Part shown: one piece after another, positions 31,552-40,111 of the stretch | How positions within the stretch are numbered: position 1 is the stretch's first letter | Layout of the letters: every line of letters starts with the position of its first letter | Assembly: GCF_009765355.1 (NCBI RefSeq) | Contig: NZ_VTHK01000009.1 | Coordinates: forward strand, 186,001-250,000 | Source: Amycolatopsis anabasis | GTDB taxonomy: Bacteria > Actinomycetota > Actinomycetes > Mycobacteriales > Pseudonocardiaceae | Length of the DNA: 64,000 nucleotides | Reading direction: 5' to 3' | Program-made: the position numbers and the translations under genes | Notes under the pieces: generated by a model | What the model was told of the DNA's origin: nothing | Database searches by the model: none | What the model saw: the letters and a program-made list of their open reading frames with translations, nothing else

Positions 31552-31652
31552 CTACTGGGTAGTTGCCAGCCAATCTGGATAACACCTGATCATTGGCATG
31601 TGCGACCACGTCGGCTTGATGCGATCAATCCCATAGCCCGGGAGGTGGCCGG

Positions 31653-34445
31653 GTGGACAGGACCGATGTGCGGGTCGAGTTGGCGTTCGGCGCGGACCTA
31701 GCGGGCCGTCCGGCGGGCTGGACCTGGCGAGACGTGACCGGCGATCTGCTGCCGCAGGCGATCGCGGTCTCGCGGGGGCGGCAGGACGAGGCCGCCCAGG
31801 TGCAGCCCTCGTCCTGCCGGGTGGTGCTGGACAACCAGCACGGGCACTACACGCCGAACCATCCCGCCTCGCCCTACTTCCCGCATGTGGTGCTCGGCGT
31901 GCCGATGCGGGTTTCGCTGCCCGCCGGGCGCACCGTCCTGACCGTGCCCGGCGTCGGCGCAGCGACCACCCCGGACACCGTCGCGTCCAGCGTGACCGGG
32001 GACCTGGATATACGGGTCGAGGCCACGCTCGACACCTGGGCCGGGGTCGTTCTGGCGTCGAAGTGGGATCCGGTCACTCCGGCGTTGTCCTGGTTCCTCG
32101 GCACCAGCACTGACGAGGCGGTCACGTTTGGGTGGAGCCCGGACGGCACCACCGGCTACGTGTTCCCCTTTCCGCCCCTGCCCCGCACACGGCGGCGGGC
32201 GCTGCGGGTCACCCTGGACGTGGACAACGGCCGGGGTGGGTTCGTGCTCACCCTCTACACGGCGGACTCGATCTCGGGGCCGTGGACGGTGGCGGGGGAT
32301 CCGTTCGTCGCGCCGATCACCACGAAGGTGTTCGCCAGCGCGGTCCCGCTCCGGGTCGGCCCACTGCCCGACGTCGAGTCCCCGGTCCTTGACGAGATCG
32401 CTGCGGTGCAGGTCCGGCGCGGGATCGACGGGCCACTGGTGGCCGCTCCGGACTTCACTCGCGCCCAGCCTGGGGATTCGACGCTGACCGATTCCACCGG
32501 CCGCGTCTGGACCCTGACCGGCGGTGCGGCGCTGACCGACCGCACGGTCCGATTCTCAGGGTTCGTCGCGGAATGGGCACCGGAGTGGCCCTACGGCGAC
32601 CTGTCCGACGGACAGGGCTACCCGGGCGAGTCGCGGGTCACCGTGACCGCCTCCGGGGTGCTGCGGCGGCTGGAACAGAACAAGACCGTCCCGCCCTCGC
32701 CGGTGCGGCGGGCGGTGCTCGACACCCGGCCCGCCCCGATCGCGTACTGGCCGTGCGAGGACCCCGCCGCCGCAACCGAACTCGCCCCAGTGCTCGGCAA
32801 CGCGAAGCCGATGGTGCTCGCCGGGGACGTCACCCTCGCCGGGGTGTCCGACGTGGACGGCTCCGCGCCGTTGCCGAGTTTCAAGGCGGGGCAGGCATCG
32901 GTGTTCCTGCCCCGCTACCCCGACACCGGCCGATTCAGCGCCATCGCCCTGCTCGCCCTGCCCATGGAGGGGGTGAAGGCTGACCACACTCCGCTGATCA
33001 CGTTGTACGGGCTCGGGCCCGGGACGGCCGCGTACTTCGCTCTGGAGGCCAGTCCGGAGGGTGCGATGCGGATCCGCACCCGTAGCGCACTCGGCGGTGA
33101 GTTGGAGACCACGGTCTATTTCCGGTACTTCCCGCCCAACGGGCGCACCGTGCTGGTGCGGTTCGAACTGGTCAAGGGCGACGACGGGTCGACCACGGCC
33201 TCGGCGGTCCTGTTCGCCCCTGAGTTCCCGTTCGGCGTCGGCTACGCCGCGCGGTTCAACACGGTGTTCAATCCGCCGCAGGGGATTGTGCTGGGCGGGG
33301 GCTGGTGGGTCGGACAACCCTCCGATTTCGCTGATCTCAACGGCACCGCCATCGGCCATCTGATCGCCACCACCTCCGACCAGCCGGTCGGCGACGGGCT
33401 GCGCGGGGCCGCGCTCGCCTGGAACCCCGAACGCGCCGGAGACCGGCTTCGCCGCCTCGCCGCCGAAAACGACATCCCGCTGACCGTGATCGGACGGACC
33501 GCCGACACCGAGCTAATGGGACCGCAACGCATCGAGACCCTGCCCGAGCTACTGCGCGGCTGCGCCGCCATCGACGGCGGGATCCTGTTCGAAACCCGCT
33601 CCCGACCCGGGTTGACCTACCGCACCCGCGCCTCCCTCTACACCCAACCCGCCGCCCTGTCCCTGGACGCAGCCCGCGGCCCCGGCGACATCGCGCCCGG
33701 GTTCGCCCCCGTAATGGATGACCGCCAGGTCCACAACGACGTCACGATCAGCCGCCCCGGCGGCCGGTCGACCCGAGTCACCAACCAGGCGCACATCGCG
33801 GCACGAGGCCGCTACGACACCCAGGTCACCCTGAACGTGGCCAGCGACGCGCAGTTGCCGGACATCGCGGCGTGGGAACTCCACTTGGGCACCGATTCGG
33901 GGATGCGGTACCCACAGGTCGCCCCCGCACTGACCGCGAACCCCGACCTGTTGCGGCCGTGGCTGGATCTCGACCTGGGCGACCAGATCGAGGTCACCCG
34001 GCTGCCCCCGCAGCACCCGCCCGGCGCGGTCGCGCTGCTGGTGCAGGGCTACACCGAGACCTACCGACCCCACCGGATCGACGCCGAGGTGAACGCGTCC
34101 CCGGCACGGCCGTGGCAGGTCGCCACCACCATGGCCAACGCACCCGGCGGCGGGCACTGGCGGGCAGATACCTCCGGTTCGGTCCTCACCACGGCCATGG
34201 GCACGGACGATCGCCAGTGCACCGTCACCACGACGGCCGGACCGATGTGGATCACCACCGCCGAACACGGCGCACAGTTCCCGCTCATGATCACGGTCGG
34301 CGGGGAAACCATGCGGGTCACCGCGATCACCGGTACCCGCTCGCCGCAATCCTTCACCGTCGAGCGCGGCACGAACGGTCTCGTGCGCCCGCACCCAGCC
34401 GGAAGCGCGGTCTACCTGGCCACCCCCGCAACCGCCGCACGCTGA
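31653..34445 (+). CDS. distal/minor tail protein, 930 aa
   Basis: GTG at 31653. N-terminus 'VRVELAFGADLAGRPAGWTW' and 'SCRVVLDNQHGHYTPNHPAS' is the common beginning of actinophage minor tail proteins (Dit/Tal-like). A LamG-like beta region lies in the middle (WYFLG-type 'TPALSWFLGTSTDEAVTFGW', then 'VAYWPCEDPA'-like 'APIAYWPCEDPAAATELAPV'). The C-terminus 'TMRVTAITGTRSPQSFTVER' is the usual baseplate-type domain. It joins the tube to host-binding parts. Confidence 0.8.
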   Translation: MDRTDVRVELAFGADLAGRPAGWTWRDVTGDLLPQAIAVSRGRQDEAAQVQPSSCRVVLDNQHGHYTPNHPASPYFPHVVLGVPMRVSLPAGRTVLTVPGVGAATTPDTVASSVTGDLDIRVEATLDTWAGVVLASKWDPVTPALSWFLGTSTDEAVTFGWSPDGTTGYVFPFPPLPRTRRRALRVTLDVDNGRGGFVLTLYTADSISGPWTVAGDPFVAPITTKVFASAVPLRVGPLPDVESPVLDEIAAVQVRRGIDGPLVAAPDFTRAQPGDSTLTDSTGRVWTLTGGAALTDRTVRFSGFVAEWAPEWPYGDLSDGQGYPGESRVTVTASGVLRRLEQNKTVPPSPVRRAVLDTRPAPIAYWPCEDPAAATELAPVLGNAKPMVLAGDVTLAGVSDVDGSAPLPSFKAGQASVFLPRYPDTGRFSAIALLALPMEGVKADHTPLITLYGLGPGTAAYFALEASPEGAMRIRTRSALGGELETTVYFRYFPPNGRTVLVRFELVKGDDGSTTASAVLFAPEFPFGVGYAARFNTVFNPPQGIVLGGGWWVGQPSDFADLNGTAIGHLIATTSDQPVGDGLRGAALAWNPERAGDRLRRLAAENDIPLTVIGRTADTELMGPQRIETLPELLRGCAAIDGGILFETRSRPGLTYRTRASLYTQPAALSLDAARGPGDIAPGFAPVMDDRQVHNDVTISRPGGRSTRVTNQAHIAARGRYDTQVTLNVASDAQLPDIAAWELHLGTDSGMRYPQVAPALTANPDLLRPWLDLDLGDQIEVTRLPPQHPPGAVALLVQGYTETYRPHRIDAEVNASPARPWQVATTMANAPGGGHWRADTSGSVLTTAMGTDDRQCTVTTTAGPMWITTAEHGAQFPLMITVGGETMRVTAITGTRSPQSFTVERGTNGLVRPHPAGSAVYLATPATAAR

Positions 34446-34464
34446 ATCTCAAGGGAGGGACGCA

Positions 34465-34933
34465 ATCGCTCCGCAACCCTGGCGGGCGGGGGAGAACATC
34501 ACCGCCGCACGCCTCAACCCCATGGCCACACTCGTCTACCGCATCACCGAGCTGACTGGCGCGGAAGTCGCCCAGTTCAACAGCATGGTTGTCGGCTCGG
34601 TCGACCTCCCCGACCCCGGCTACCCCTACCAACTCGTGTTCCTCGGCCAGATGTTCCTCGACCCTGGCGACGGCACCGGCCTCGACCTCGTCATCAAAGA
34701 CGGCAAGAGCCCCGCCGGAACTGACCTCTCGCTGGTCACCAGGCTGGACGGGGCAGCGGTCGGCAACCAGGGGGGGACGCCTGCCGTTTCCGATCACCGG
34801 CATGAGCCCGGCCCTGGCCGGTGCCCGCGCCGTCTCGCTGGTGGTCAGCAAATGGAAAGGCGGCAGCGCGGACGGCTACAACTTCGCCGGACCCGCCTAC
34901 ACCAACGTCACCGTGCTCCTGATCGCCGCCTGA
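34465..34933 (+). pseudogene. distal tail protein, start codon lost and frame broken
   Basis: A family-typical N-terminus 'PQPWRAGENITAARLNPMAT' begins at an ATC codon (34465), correctly spaced after AAGGGAGGG (34451-34459), so the original ATG or GTG seems mutated or a rare ATC start is used. The reading frame then breaks at a run of seven G's (34771-34777 region). With six G's it continues 'LPFPITGMSPALAGARAVSL' to a proper stop at 34933. Translation from ATG 34522 gives an altered C-terminus ending at 35007. Two lesions in one gene point to decay. Confidence 0.65.
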
Positions 34934-35041
34934 CCTTCCGCCCTTCCAGATATTGCTCATTTCTCGCGCGCAACTTGGACCTTTCGTCCTCATGCTTGGC
35001 CGGGTAGCCGAACGTGTTAAAGCCCAGCTTGGAGGTACTGA

Positions 35042-35356
35042 TTGCTGCCTGCCTGGCTTACCGCGCTGGGCACGTTCCTCGGCCCCGCAACCGGGGCGCT
35101 CACCGCGCTGTACACGGCACGCCGGGCCGTGCGCACCGCCCGCACGTCCGCCGACGCGCAGGCCCTCGCCGAGTTGCACGCCGGATACCAAGCCCTACTC
35201 GCCGACCGCGCCAACCACACCCGAGACGTGCTCGCCGAGCTGGCGGCGGTCAAGGCCGAACTCTCCGCCGTGCGCCAGGAGAACGCGCGGCTGCTGCTCG
35301 AAGTCGGCGCACTGCGCGCCCAGCTCAACCACCCACCCAACCCGCGAGGTGACTAA
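35042..35356 (+). CDS. membrane-anchored coiled-coil protein next to lysin
   Basis: 104 residues from TTG 35042, with GGAGG upstream. N-terminal helix 'AWLTALGTFLGPATGALTAL' can span the membrane. The rest is a coiled coil (DVLAELAAVKAELSAVRQEN, LLLEVGALRAQL). Proteins of this form beside phage lysins are often lysis accessories (holin or spanin-like); in a Gram-positive-type host a spanin role is less likely. Eight bases... close spacing to the lysin indicates co-translation. Confidence 0.6.
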   Translation: MLPAWLTALGTFLGPATGALTALYTARRAVRTARTSADAQALAELHAGYQALLADRANHTRDVLAELAAVKAELSAVRQENARLLLEVGALRAQLNHPPNPRGD

Positions 35357-35359
35357 CCG

Positions 35360-36250
35360 ATGGCCCTCGGCCTCGACATCTACCGGTACCAGCAGGTCAC
35401 CGACTGGCGCGTGGTCCGCGGCCATGGCGTGAGCTTCGTCTGGGTCAAGCTCACCGACGGCGGCGGCCCCGCCCCCGTGCGCGGGGACCGCCAAGTCTCC
35501 GGAGCCCGCAGCGCCGGAATCCCCGTAGGCGGCTACCACTTCGCCCAGACATCGCCCAGCCCGGAACGACAGGCCGAAATCCTGATCAGCGAGGTGCGCC
35601 GCCTCGGCGCGGACGGGCTCGTGCCGATGCTCGACCTGGAGAAACCCTTCGTGCCCGATCGCGCGGCGCGGGAGTTCGGTGTCCGGTTCTGCCGCCGCGT
35701 CGCTGAGCTGGGCTATCAGCCCGGCGTGTACATGAACAACTCTTTCGCCAAGGCGCTCCGGCCCGATACGTGGGATACCCGGCCCGTCCTCTGGATCGCC
35801 CGCTACGGCGCGCGACCCGCCTACGGCGGCCCCTATGACGTGCACCAGTACAGCGACACCGGTCGCGTCCCCGGCATCCGCGCCCAGGGCGTCGACCTAA
35901 ACGAGTCCTACACGACTCGCCACTTCACCAACACCTCGGAGAACGGATTGAGCAAGACCGCCTCGGAACAGATCAACGAGATCTACAACAGCGTGAGCAA
36001 GACCTTCACACAGGCGGGCATCGAGTTCGGCGACTTCCTGGTCCAACTCGCCCGCCTCTTCCCCGCTCTGGACGAGCGCGCCATTGCCAAACGCGGCGGA
36101 TACTCCGCCGGATCGCTGACCAACGCCGCCCACTCGGTGTGGGAGCACGAAATCTTCACCACCTCGCCCCGGATCGAGGCGATCGAGAAGGCTCAGGCCG
36201 AACAGGGCAAGAAGCTCGACGCCATCCTCGCCGCGCTCACCAAGAGCTGA
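35360..36250 (+). CDS. endolysin, GH25 muramidase
   Basis: 296 residues. The GH25 catalytic domain covers ~1-190: 'LGLDIYRYQ' (Asp6), 'GIPVGGYHFAQTS' and 'LVPMLDLEKPF' with the acidic pair Asp92/Glu94, then 'WIARYGARPAYGGPYDVHQY'. The C-terminal ~100 residues form a helical region (EIYNSVSKTFTQAGIEFGDF, then IEAIEKAQAEQGKKLDAIL) unlike known wall-binding repeats. It hydrolyses peptidoglycan glycan strands for release of progeny. Complete. Confidence 0.85.
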   Translation: MALGLDIYRYQQVTDWRVVRGHGVSFVWVKLTDGGGPAPVRGDRQVSGARSAGIPVGGYHFAQTSPSPERQAEILISEVRRLGADGLVPMLDLEKPFVPDRAAREFGVRFCRRVAELGYQPGVYMNNSFAKALRPDTWDTRPVLWIARYGARPAYGGPYDVHQYSDTGRVPGIRAQGVDLNESYTTRHFTNTSENGLSKTASEQINEIYNSVSKTFTQAGIEFGDFLVQLARLFPALDERAIAKRGGYSAGSLTNAAHSVWEHEIFTTSPRIEAIEKAQAEQGKKLDAILAALTKS

Positions 36251-36315
36251 ACCGTTCCGCGGCTTCGCCGCGACCACTCCGTCTCGACCAGGCATCGAAG
36301 AAAGAGAGCACCCGC

Positions 36316-36612
36316 ATGTCCCGTTACCCCCTGCGCATCGCCGCGTCCGTCGTCGGCGGCCTGACCGCCATCGTGTCCGGCCTTGTCGGCTCCGGCCTGT
36401 TCACCACCGACCAGAGCAACGCCGTAACCGGCGTGATCACCGCCCTGGTAACCCTGCTCGCCACCTTCGGCATAGTGATCTCCACCGAGCACAAGGTCAC
36501 CCCGCTAGCCGACCCCCGCAACCGGCAGGGACAGGCCCTAACACCGGCTGAGACCGCCGCAGAGGGCCGAACCGAAGGCCCCAAAGCTGAGTGGACCTCC
36601 CTTGACTACTGA
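36316..36612 (+). CDS. holin
   Basis: 98 residues from ATG 36316 (GAAAGAGAG upstream). Two membrane helices ('ASVVGGLTAIVSGLVGSG' and 'AVTGVITALVTLLATFGIV') joined by a short turn, followed by a charged tail (KVTPLADPRNRQGQALTPAE). Size, position behind the lysin and topology match actinophage holins, which open the membrane at lysis. Confidence 0.75.
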   Translation: MSRYPLRIAASVVGGLTAIVSGLVGSGLFTTDQSNAVTGVITALVTLLATFGIVISTEHKVTPLADPRNRQGQALTPAETAAEGRTEGPKAEWTSLDY

Positions 36613-36787
36613 GCAGGCCGCCACGGTCGCCCTCGACCCGCGTTCCGTGCTTACTCCTGCCGAGGTGGCCGCAGCGCACGCTGCCGCTGCAACCGCGCCC
36701 CCGTTCACCGATGAGCAGCGCGACCGACTACGCACGATCTTCGCGCCCGCCGTGCGCAGACTCCACACCCGCCCAGCACCGGGCTAA
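36602..36787 (+). CDS. small protein next to integrase, 61 aa
   Basis: TTG at 36602 overlaps the holin end by 11 bases. 'LTPAEVAAAHAAAATAPPFT' followed by 'DEQRDRLRTIFAPAVRRLH' is a pattern common in short actinophage genes beside serine integrases; it is sometimes thought to help excision, but that is not shown. Coupled to the holin. Confidence 0.55.
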   Translation: MTTEQAATVALDPRSVLTPAEVAAAHAAAATAPPFTDEQRDRLRTIFAPAVRRLHTRPAPG

Positions 36788-36796
36788 CCCGCGAAT

Positions 36797-36829
36797 CGGC
36801 CCCGGCACTCCCGAAGGAGGCCGGGGCCG
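36797..36829. terminator. bidirectional hairpin between lysis genes and integrase
   Basis: A perfect 10-bp stem CGGCCCCGGC / GCCGGGGCCG (36797-36806 with 36820-36829) and 13-base loop, between the rightward late operon and the leftward integrase gene; CTTTTC follows on the plus side. Confidence 0.75.
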
Positions 36830-36852
36830 CTCACCTTTTCTGGCCTAGCCGG

Positions 36853-37128
36853 TCAGGCGGCCTCGTCCACGTCCGGGATCGGTGCGGGCTTCCCGAGCCA
36901 GGACAAGCGGATCGCGTCCGGATTGAACGGTGCCCGCCCACCCGTAGTCGGCAGCAGCCGGGGCCGTACCACTGCCCGCAACACCTCGCGTTTCTGGATC
37001 AGCGGCAGCGTGTCCCATGCCTGCGGGGCCTGCGGGCCGATCAGCTTGGCGACCACCGGCATCACGCCGAGGTTCTTCACCCGCGCCTCCGCCGCCTTGA
37101 TCTTCGGCGTCAGTTTCGCCTCGATCCG
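36853..37128 (-). pseudogene. displaced C-terminal part of the serine integrase
   Basis: In a frame different from the main integrase frame, this strand reads 'RIEAKLTPKIKAAEARVKNL' and then 'LPLIQKREVLRAVVRPRLLP', the ordinary C-terminal end of large serine integrases. It joins the main frame near 37126-37133, where one base seems missing (GGCGGATC for an expected GGCCGGATC-like sequence). Without it the protein loses its last ~90 residues. Confidence 0.7.
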
Positions 37129-38558
37129 CCCAACCGATCCGGGCTGATCTTGCCGTCGGCCGCCTCGTCGGTGAACGCGTCCAGACGGGCACGTAGCTCC
37201 TGCGCCGCCTGCACCACCTTGATCAACTCCTGGGCATGGTTCTCAAAGTGGAACAACTCGCGCGCGTCCTTCGACATCAACCGCGTCAAGACGGCTTCGA
37301 CCACCAGCGAGTCACACTTCGCCATGTCCCGGGTGAGGTGCCCTTCGGCGCAGCGGTAGCGCATCTGGCCCCCGTGTTTCCTGGTGCCGACGCCCTGCTC
37401 ACACACGCTGCACAGCATGATCCCGGACAGCAAATACTTGACTCGCACACCGTCCCTGATCCACCTACGGCTTGGGTCGCCGAGCCGAGCCACGACCAGA
37501 GCGCGCTTTTCCTCGGTGATGATCGCGGGCCAGTTGCCCTTGCCGATGATCTCGCCCCGGAACACCCGTAGACCCGCGAGCGCCGGATTCAGCGCGATGT
37601 TGCGGATCTTCGCCGGGTTCCACCTCCCTGGCATCGGATGCGCCCGCTGGCCTTGGTTCATCTCCTTCGCCACCTGTGACGGAGACTCCGTGCGCAGCAG
37701 CGCCAGCGCCTCATACGCTGACTCCAACTGCTCGGGGGTCAACGACGCGGTGAACTTTGCCCACCCCTCTGCATCCCGCGACAGCTCATACAACTTGCGC
37801 ACATGATCGGCCCGCCATGTCTGCGCCCGCGCACACGACACCCCACGGGCGTTGAAATCCTGTGAGACCTCGGTCTCGTTCCCGGTCACGATCAACCGGT
37901 CGACCAACTCTTCGGCGATCGCGGCAGCCTCCGGGTCGATCTCCCTGCCCGGCTCGCCCGTGCGAGGGTCATAGATGATCCGCAACCCGAATGACAGCGG
38001 CCCCGCCCAAAGCCCCTCCATCGCACGGGCTTCGACCCCGATCCGGACCCGCTTGCGCAGCCTCTCCGACTCCCGCTCGGCGTCCACCGCGTCCTCGGCG
38101 GTGTCCACCCTGTCGTCCGGATCGTTCATGTCGTAGATCTGGTCGTCATAGGCCCAGAAGCCGCCCACATCGACCAGAATCTTCCGCAGCCGAACGAACA
38201 CGTCCAGCTCACGCTGCGCCCGAGAGTTCTCCCGCGTCCACAACGTGTTCGCCTCGCCAGTCGCCAGCAGCCGCAGCGCTTCTTCATAGTCCGTGCGCTG
38301 CTCGGTCGCATACCGCGACGCCGACAGGTCGTTGTCCACCAGCACAGCGACTACGACCGCCCCGATCCGCTTGCACCACGCCCTTCCTTGCGCGATCTGC
38401 GTACCGACCGAGACCTTCCGGCCCTTCCCATCCTTCGACGCCCGCGCGTAGATCACCACACGCAACTCCGGAAGCTCGCCCGCAGCCTGCCGCCGCAGCC
38501 GACGATTCAACGCCCTACCCACCGAAACACTCCCAGCAACTCGCTGGGCGAAGGTCAC
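37110..38558 (-). CDS. int: large serine integrase (C-terminus out of frame)
   Basis: 482 residues from GTG 38558. Resolvase domain at the N-terminus with 'RVVIYARASKDGKG', catalytic Ser41. Recombinase domain with 'GPLSFGLRIIYDPRTG', then the zinc-ribbon region 'LLSGIMLCSVCEQGVG' and 'RCAEGHLTRDMAKCDSL', then a coiled coil (ELIKVVQAAQELRARLDAFT). The frame ends early at 37110 with a foreign tail (GGSRRN). These enzymes join attP to attB, with excision needing a second factor. The lesion falls after the coiled coil, so some activity may remain. Confidence 0.88.
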   Translation of the reverse strand: MTFAQRVAGSVSVGRALNRRLRRQAAGELPELRVVIYARASKDGKGRKVSVGTQIAQGRAWCKRIGAVVVAVLVDNDLSASRYATEQRTDYEEALRLLATGEANTLWTRENSRAQRELDVFVRLRKILVDVGGFWAYDDQIYDMNDPDDRVDTAEDAVDAERESERLRKRVRIGVEARAMEGLWAGPLSFGLRIIYDPRTGEPGREIDPEAAAIAEELVDRLIVTGNETEVSQDFNARGVSCARAQTWRADHVRKLYELSRDAEGWAKFTASLTPEQLESAYEALALLRTESPSQVAKEMNQGQRAHPMPGRWNPAKIRNIALNPALAGLRVFRGEIIGKGNWPAIITEEKRALVVARLGDPSRRWIRDGVRVKYLLSGIMLCSVCEQGVGTRKHGGQMRYRCAEGHLTRDMAKCDSLVVEAVLTRLMSKDARELFHFENHAQELIKVVQAAQELRARLDAFTDEAADGKISPDRLGGSRRN

Positions 38559-38819
38559 ATCTGGACCCTTTGATGATCAACCACAGCGTAACGGAGTTTC
38601 CGCACGTCAGCGACCAAATCCGGGCGCAATCAGGCCAGACACGGCGAACAGCCCCCACTGCCGCACCCAGCAAACAACCCGAGCAGGTCCAAACCCACGA
38701 AACCGCAGGTCCAGCACACTTTCTCAACAAGATTCCCATCATGGGCAAGGGAACCTAAGTTGAAATTCCACATTCGGGGCGTTGAAGGTACCGAAAGCCA
38801 CAAGTAGGCCGCTCGCCGG
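38559..38819. other. intergenic stretch upstream of the integrase, likely holds an att site
   Basis: About 260 bases without a convincing gene, lower in GC than the flanks. Large serine integrase genes lie next to their attachment site, so the phage-host junction is expected here. I did not find a core shared with the left side around 5.4 kb. An inverted element TTCCCATCATGGGCAAGGGAA-like (38730-38750) is present but is not diagnostic. Confidence 0.45.
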
Positions 38820-39216
38820 TCAGGGATTGTCGGCAAGCCATTTGCCCGCGTCGTCGATCGGGGAGTAGCCGCTGCCATGGAGCGACTCCTTGTGCCGCTT
38901 CATGGCTGCTTCGGCTTCGGTCGACGTCATCATGTCGGCGGCGAGCAGCATGTGTTTGCCGCGCTCTTTGACCTCCCAGGCCAGATCCTGCAATGTCATC
39001 CGGGTCTTCGCGCAGAACTTCGTGTACCCGCTGCCAACGGTGATCCACGGTCAGTACGCGGTCATTCTGCTCAGGCGGCGTGATCTCCCATCCCGGCAGG
39101 AGCGAGTTGACGTAGTTGCCTCCGTAGCGTATCCAGTTCCGGTTGAACATGTAGTAGCCGATCGCCGCGTCAATGATCTTTTCGACGGCCTGGTGGAGCT
39201 GTTCCTCGAAATTCAC
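38820..39216 (-). pseudogene. hypothetical protein split over two frames at the prophage edge
   Basis: From GTG 39216 the frame reads 'EEQLHQAVEKIIDAAIGYYM' and 'LLPGWEITPPEQNDRVLTVD', ending '...EVLREDPDD' near 39000. From there the same frame turns into arginine-rich nonsense, while another frame begins with ATG 38999 and gives 'TLQDLAWEVKERGKHMLLAA', then 'AEAAMKRHKESLHGSGYSPI', ending at 38820. Either one gene with a one-base lesion or two overlapping genes (the second 59 residues). No family recognised. Confidence 0.5.
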
Positions 39217-39342
39217 AATTGGCCTCCCGTGGTAAAGGCTGTTGGAACGCGCATTCCACCACGATGGTTCCGCAGGTTGCCCAATAGTTACGCAAAGCCT
39301 GTGGACACGAGGAGGGGGCAAGCCTCGAAATGATCTTGGAAG

Positions 39343-39383
39343 CGCGCCGTGGCCCGCCGAGGGGGCCGCGGGACCACGGCGCG
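39343..39383 (-). terminator. hairpin after the CMD-family gene
   Basis: A 10-bp perfect stem CGCGCCGTGG / CCACGGCGCG (39343-39352 with 39374-39383) and a 21-base GC-rich loop, 75 bases past the stop of the leftward gene ending at 39458. Confidence 0.55.
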
Positions 39384-39457
39384 TTCTCATTCCGTGTGGT
39401 GACCCCGTATCTTGGCCGGGGAATGGGGAGCTCGCCTTACTCGAACCGGTAGCGGTG

Positions 39458-39964
39458 TCACTTCCACGGGTCGGTGAACGACCGGCCGGGTACCGGCTTG
39501 GCGATGAGCGCGATGGGGGTGAAGAAGTTCACCTGGCCGATCGCGAACATCAGCGTGGCGAGTGCCTTGGGTTCGTAGTGCTCGGCTGCCTGTGCATACA
39601 GCTCGTCGGAGACCCTTTCGCCGTGTGCGGGCTGCTGAAGCACGGCTTCCAGCAGTGCCAGCGCGGCACGCTCGGCACTGGTGAAGTAGGGCGAGTCCGG
39701 CCAGGACGCCACCGAGGTGATCCGTTCCTCCGATTCTCCGGCCTTGCGGAGGAAGCCGGTGTGCAGAACGGTCAGGTAGGTGCTGCCGGCGACCTGGCCA
39801 GCGCGCAGCTGAACGAGGCTGATCGTGGAGCGCGGTATCGAACCGTTGCCGACGACCTTGAACAGGGCCGCCGACACCTCTGCCAGTTCGGGGACGAGCT
39901 GCGCGGGGTCCTCGGTCATCCGTGGAACCATCGGGACCTCCGACGTGATCGAGCGTGTTTCCAT
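39458..39964 (-). CDS. carboxymuconolactone decarboxylase/AhpD-like protein
   Basis: 168 residues from ATG 39964. All-alpha, with 'STISLVQLRAGQVAGSTYLT' followed by 'VLHTGFLRKAGESEERITSV', the region that in AhpD/CMD proteins carries the CxxC-H motif. Here the two cysteines are replaced (VAGSTY), so it may lack peroxidase activity. 'FTSAERAALALLEAVLQQPA' and 'ALATLMFAIGQVNFFTPIAL' are the usual C-terminal helices. Stands alone. Confidence 0.75.
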   Translation of the reverse strand: METRSITSEVPMVPRMTEDPAQLVPELAEVSAALFKVVGNGSIPRSTISLVQLRAGQVAGSTYLTVLHTGFLRKAGESEERITSVASWPDSPYFTSAERAALALLEAVLQQPAHGERVSDELYAQAAEHYEPKALATLMFAIGQVNFFTPIALIAKPVPGRSFTDPWK

Positions 39965-40111
39965 AGCCGTCTCCTTCGGGCTTCAGGTTGCTGTCAAACG
40001 CCCCGACGGATCGCGACAGAGAAATGTGACCGCTGGAGGAGAGACCCGATGAGCGAGATGAGGGAGCAGGCTCCGGTGTTCTACCGTCACCGCCGCGTCG
40101 CGAACCGGGCG

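Larger units (their letters stand above)
5523..38754. mobile_element. siphovirus-type prophage with serine integrase (approximate limits)
   Basis: An ordered phage genome: repressor region, replication-type genes, terminases, portal, capsid, connector, tail tube, tail chaperones, tape measure, distal tail, endolysin, holin, and a large serine integrase at the right end. The right limit is set between the integrase start (38558) and the next leftward gene. The left limit is set by the terminator at 5.46 kb and is less certain, since the 5.5-8.35 kb membrane genes might be host genes. I found no shared attachment core between the two sides; serine-integrase cores are only a few bases and need a reference attB. 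Frame lesions in tape measure, tail and integrase genes suggest a defective element. Confidence 0.8.

Noticed and set aside
36845..37192. 115-residue leftward frame over the integrase end
   Set aside because: A third frame with glycine/arginine-rich nonsense; the true C-terminus is in the frame ending at 36853.
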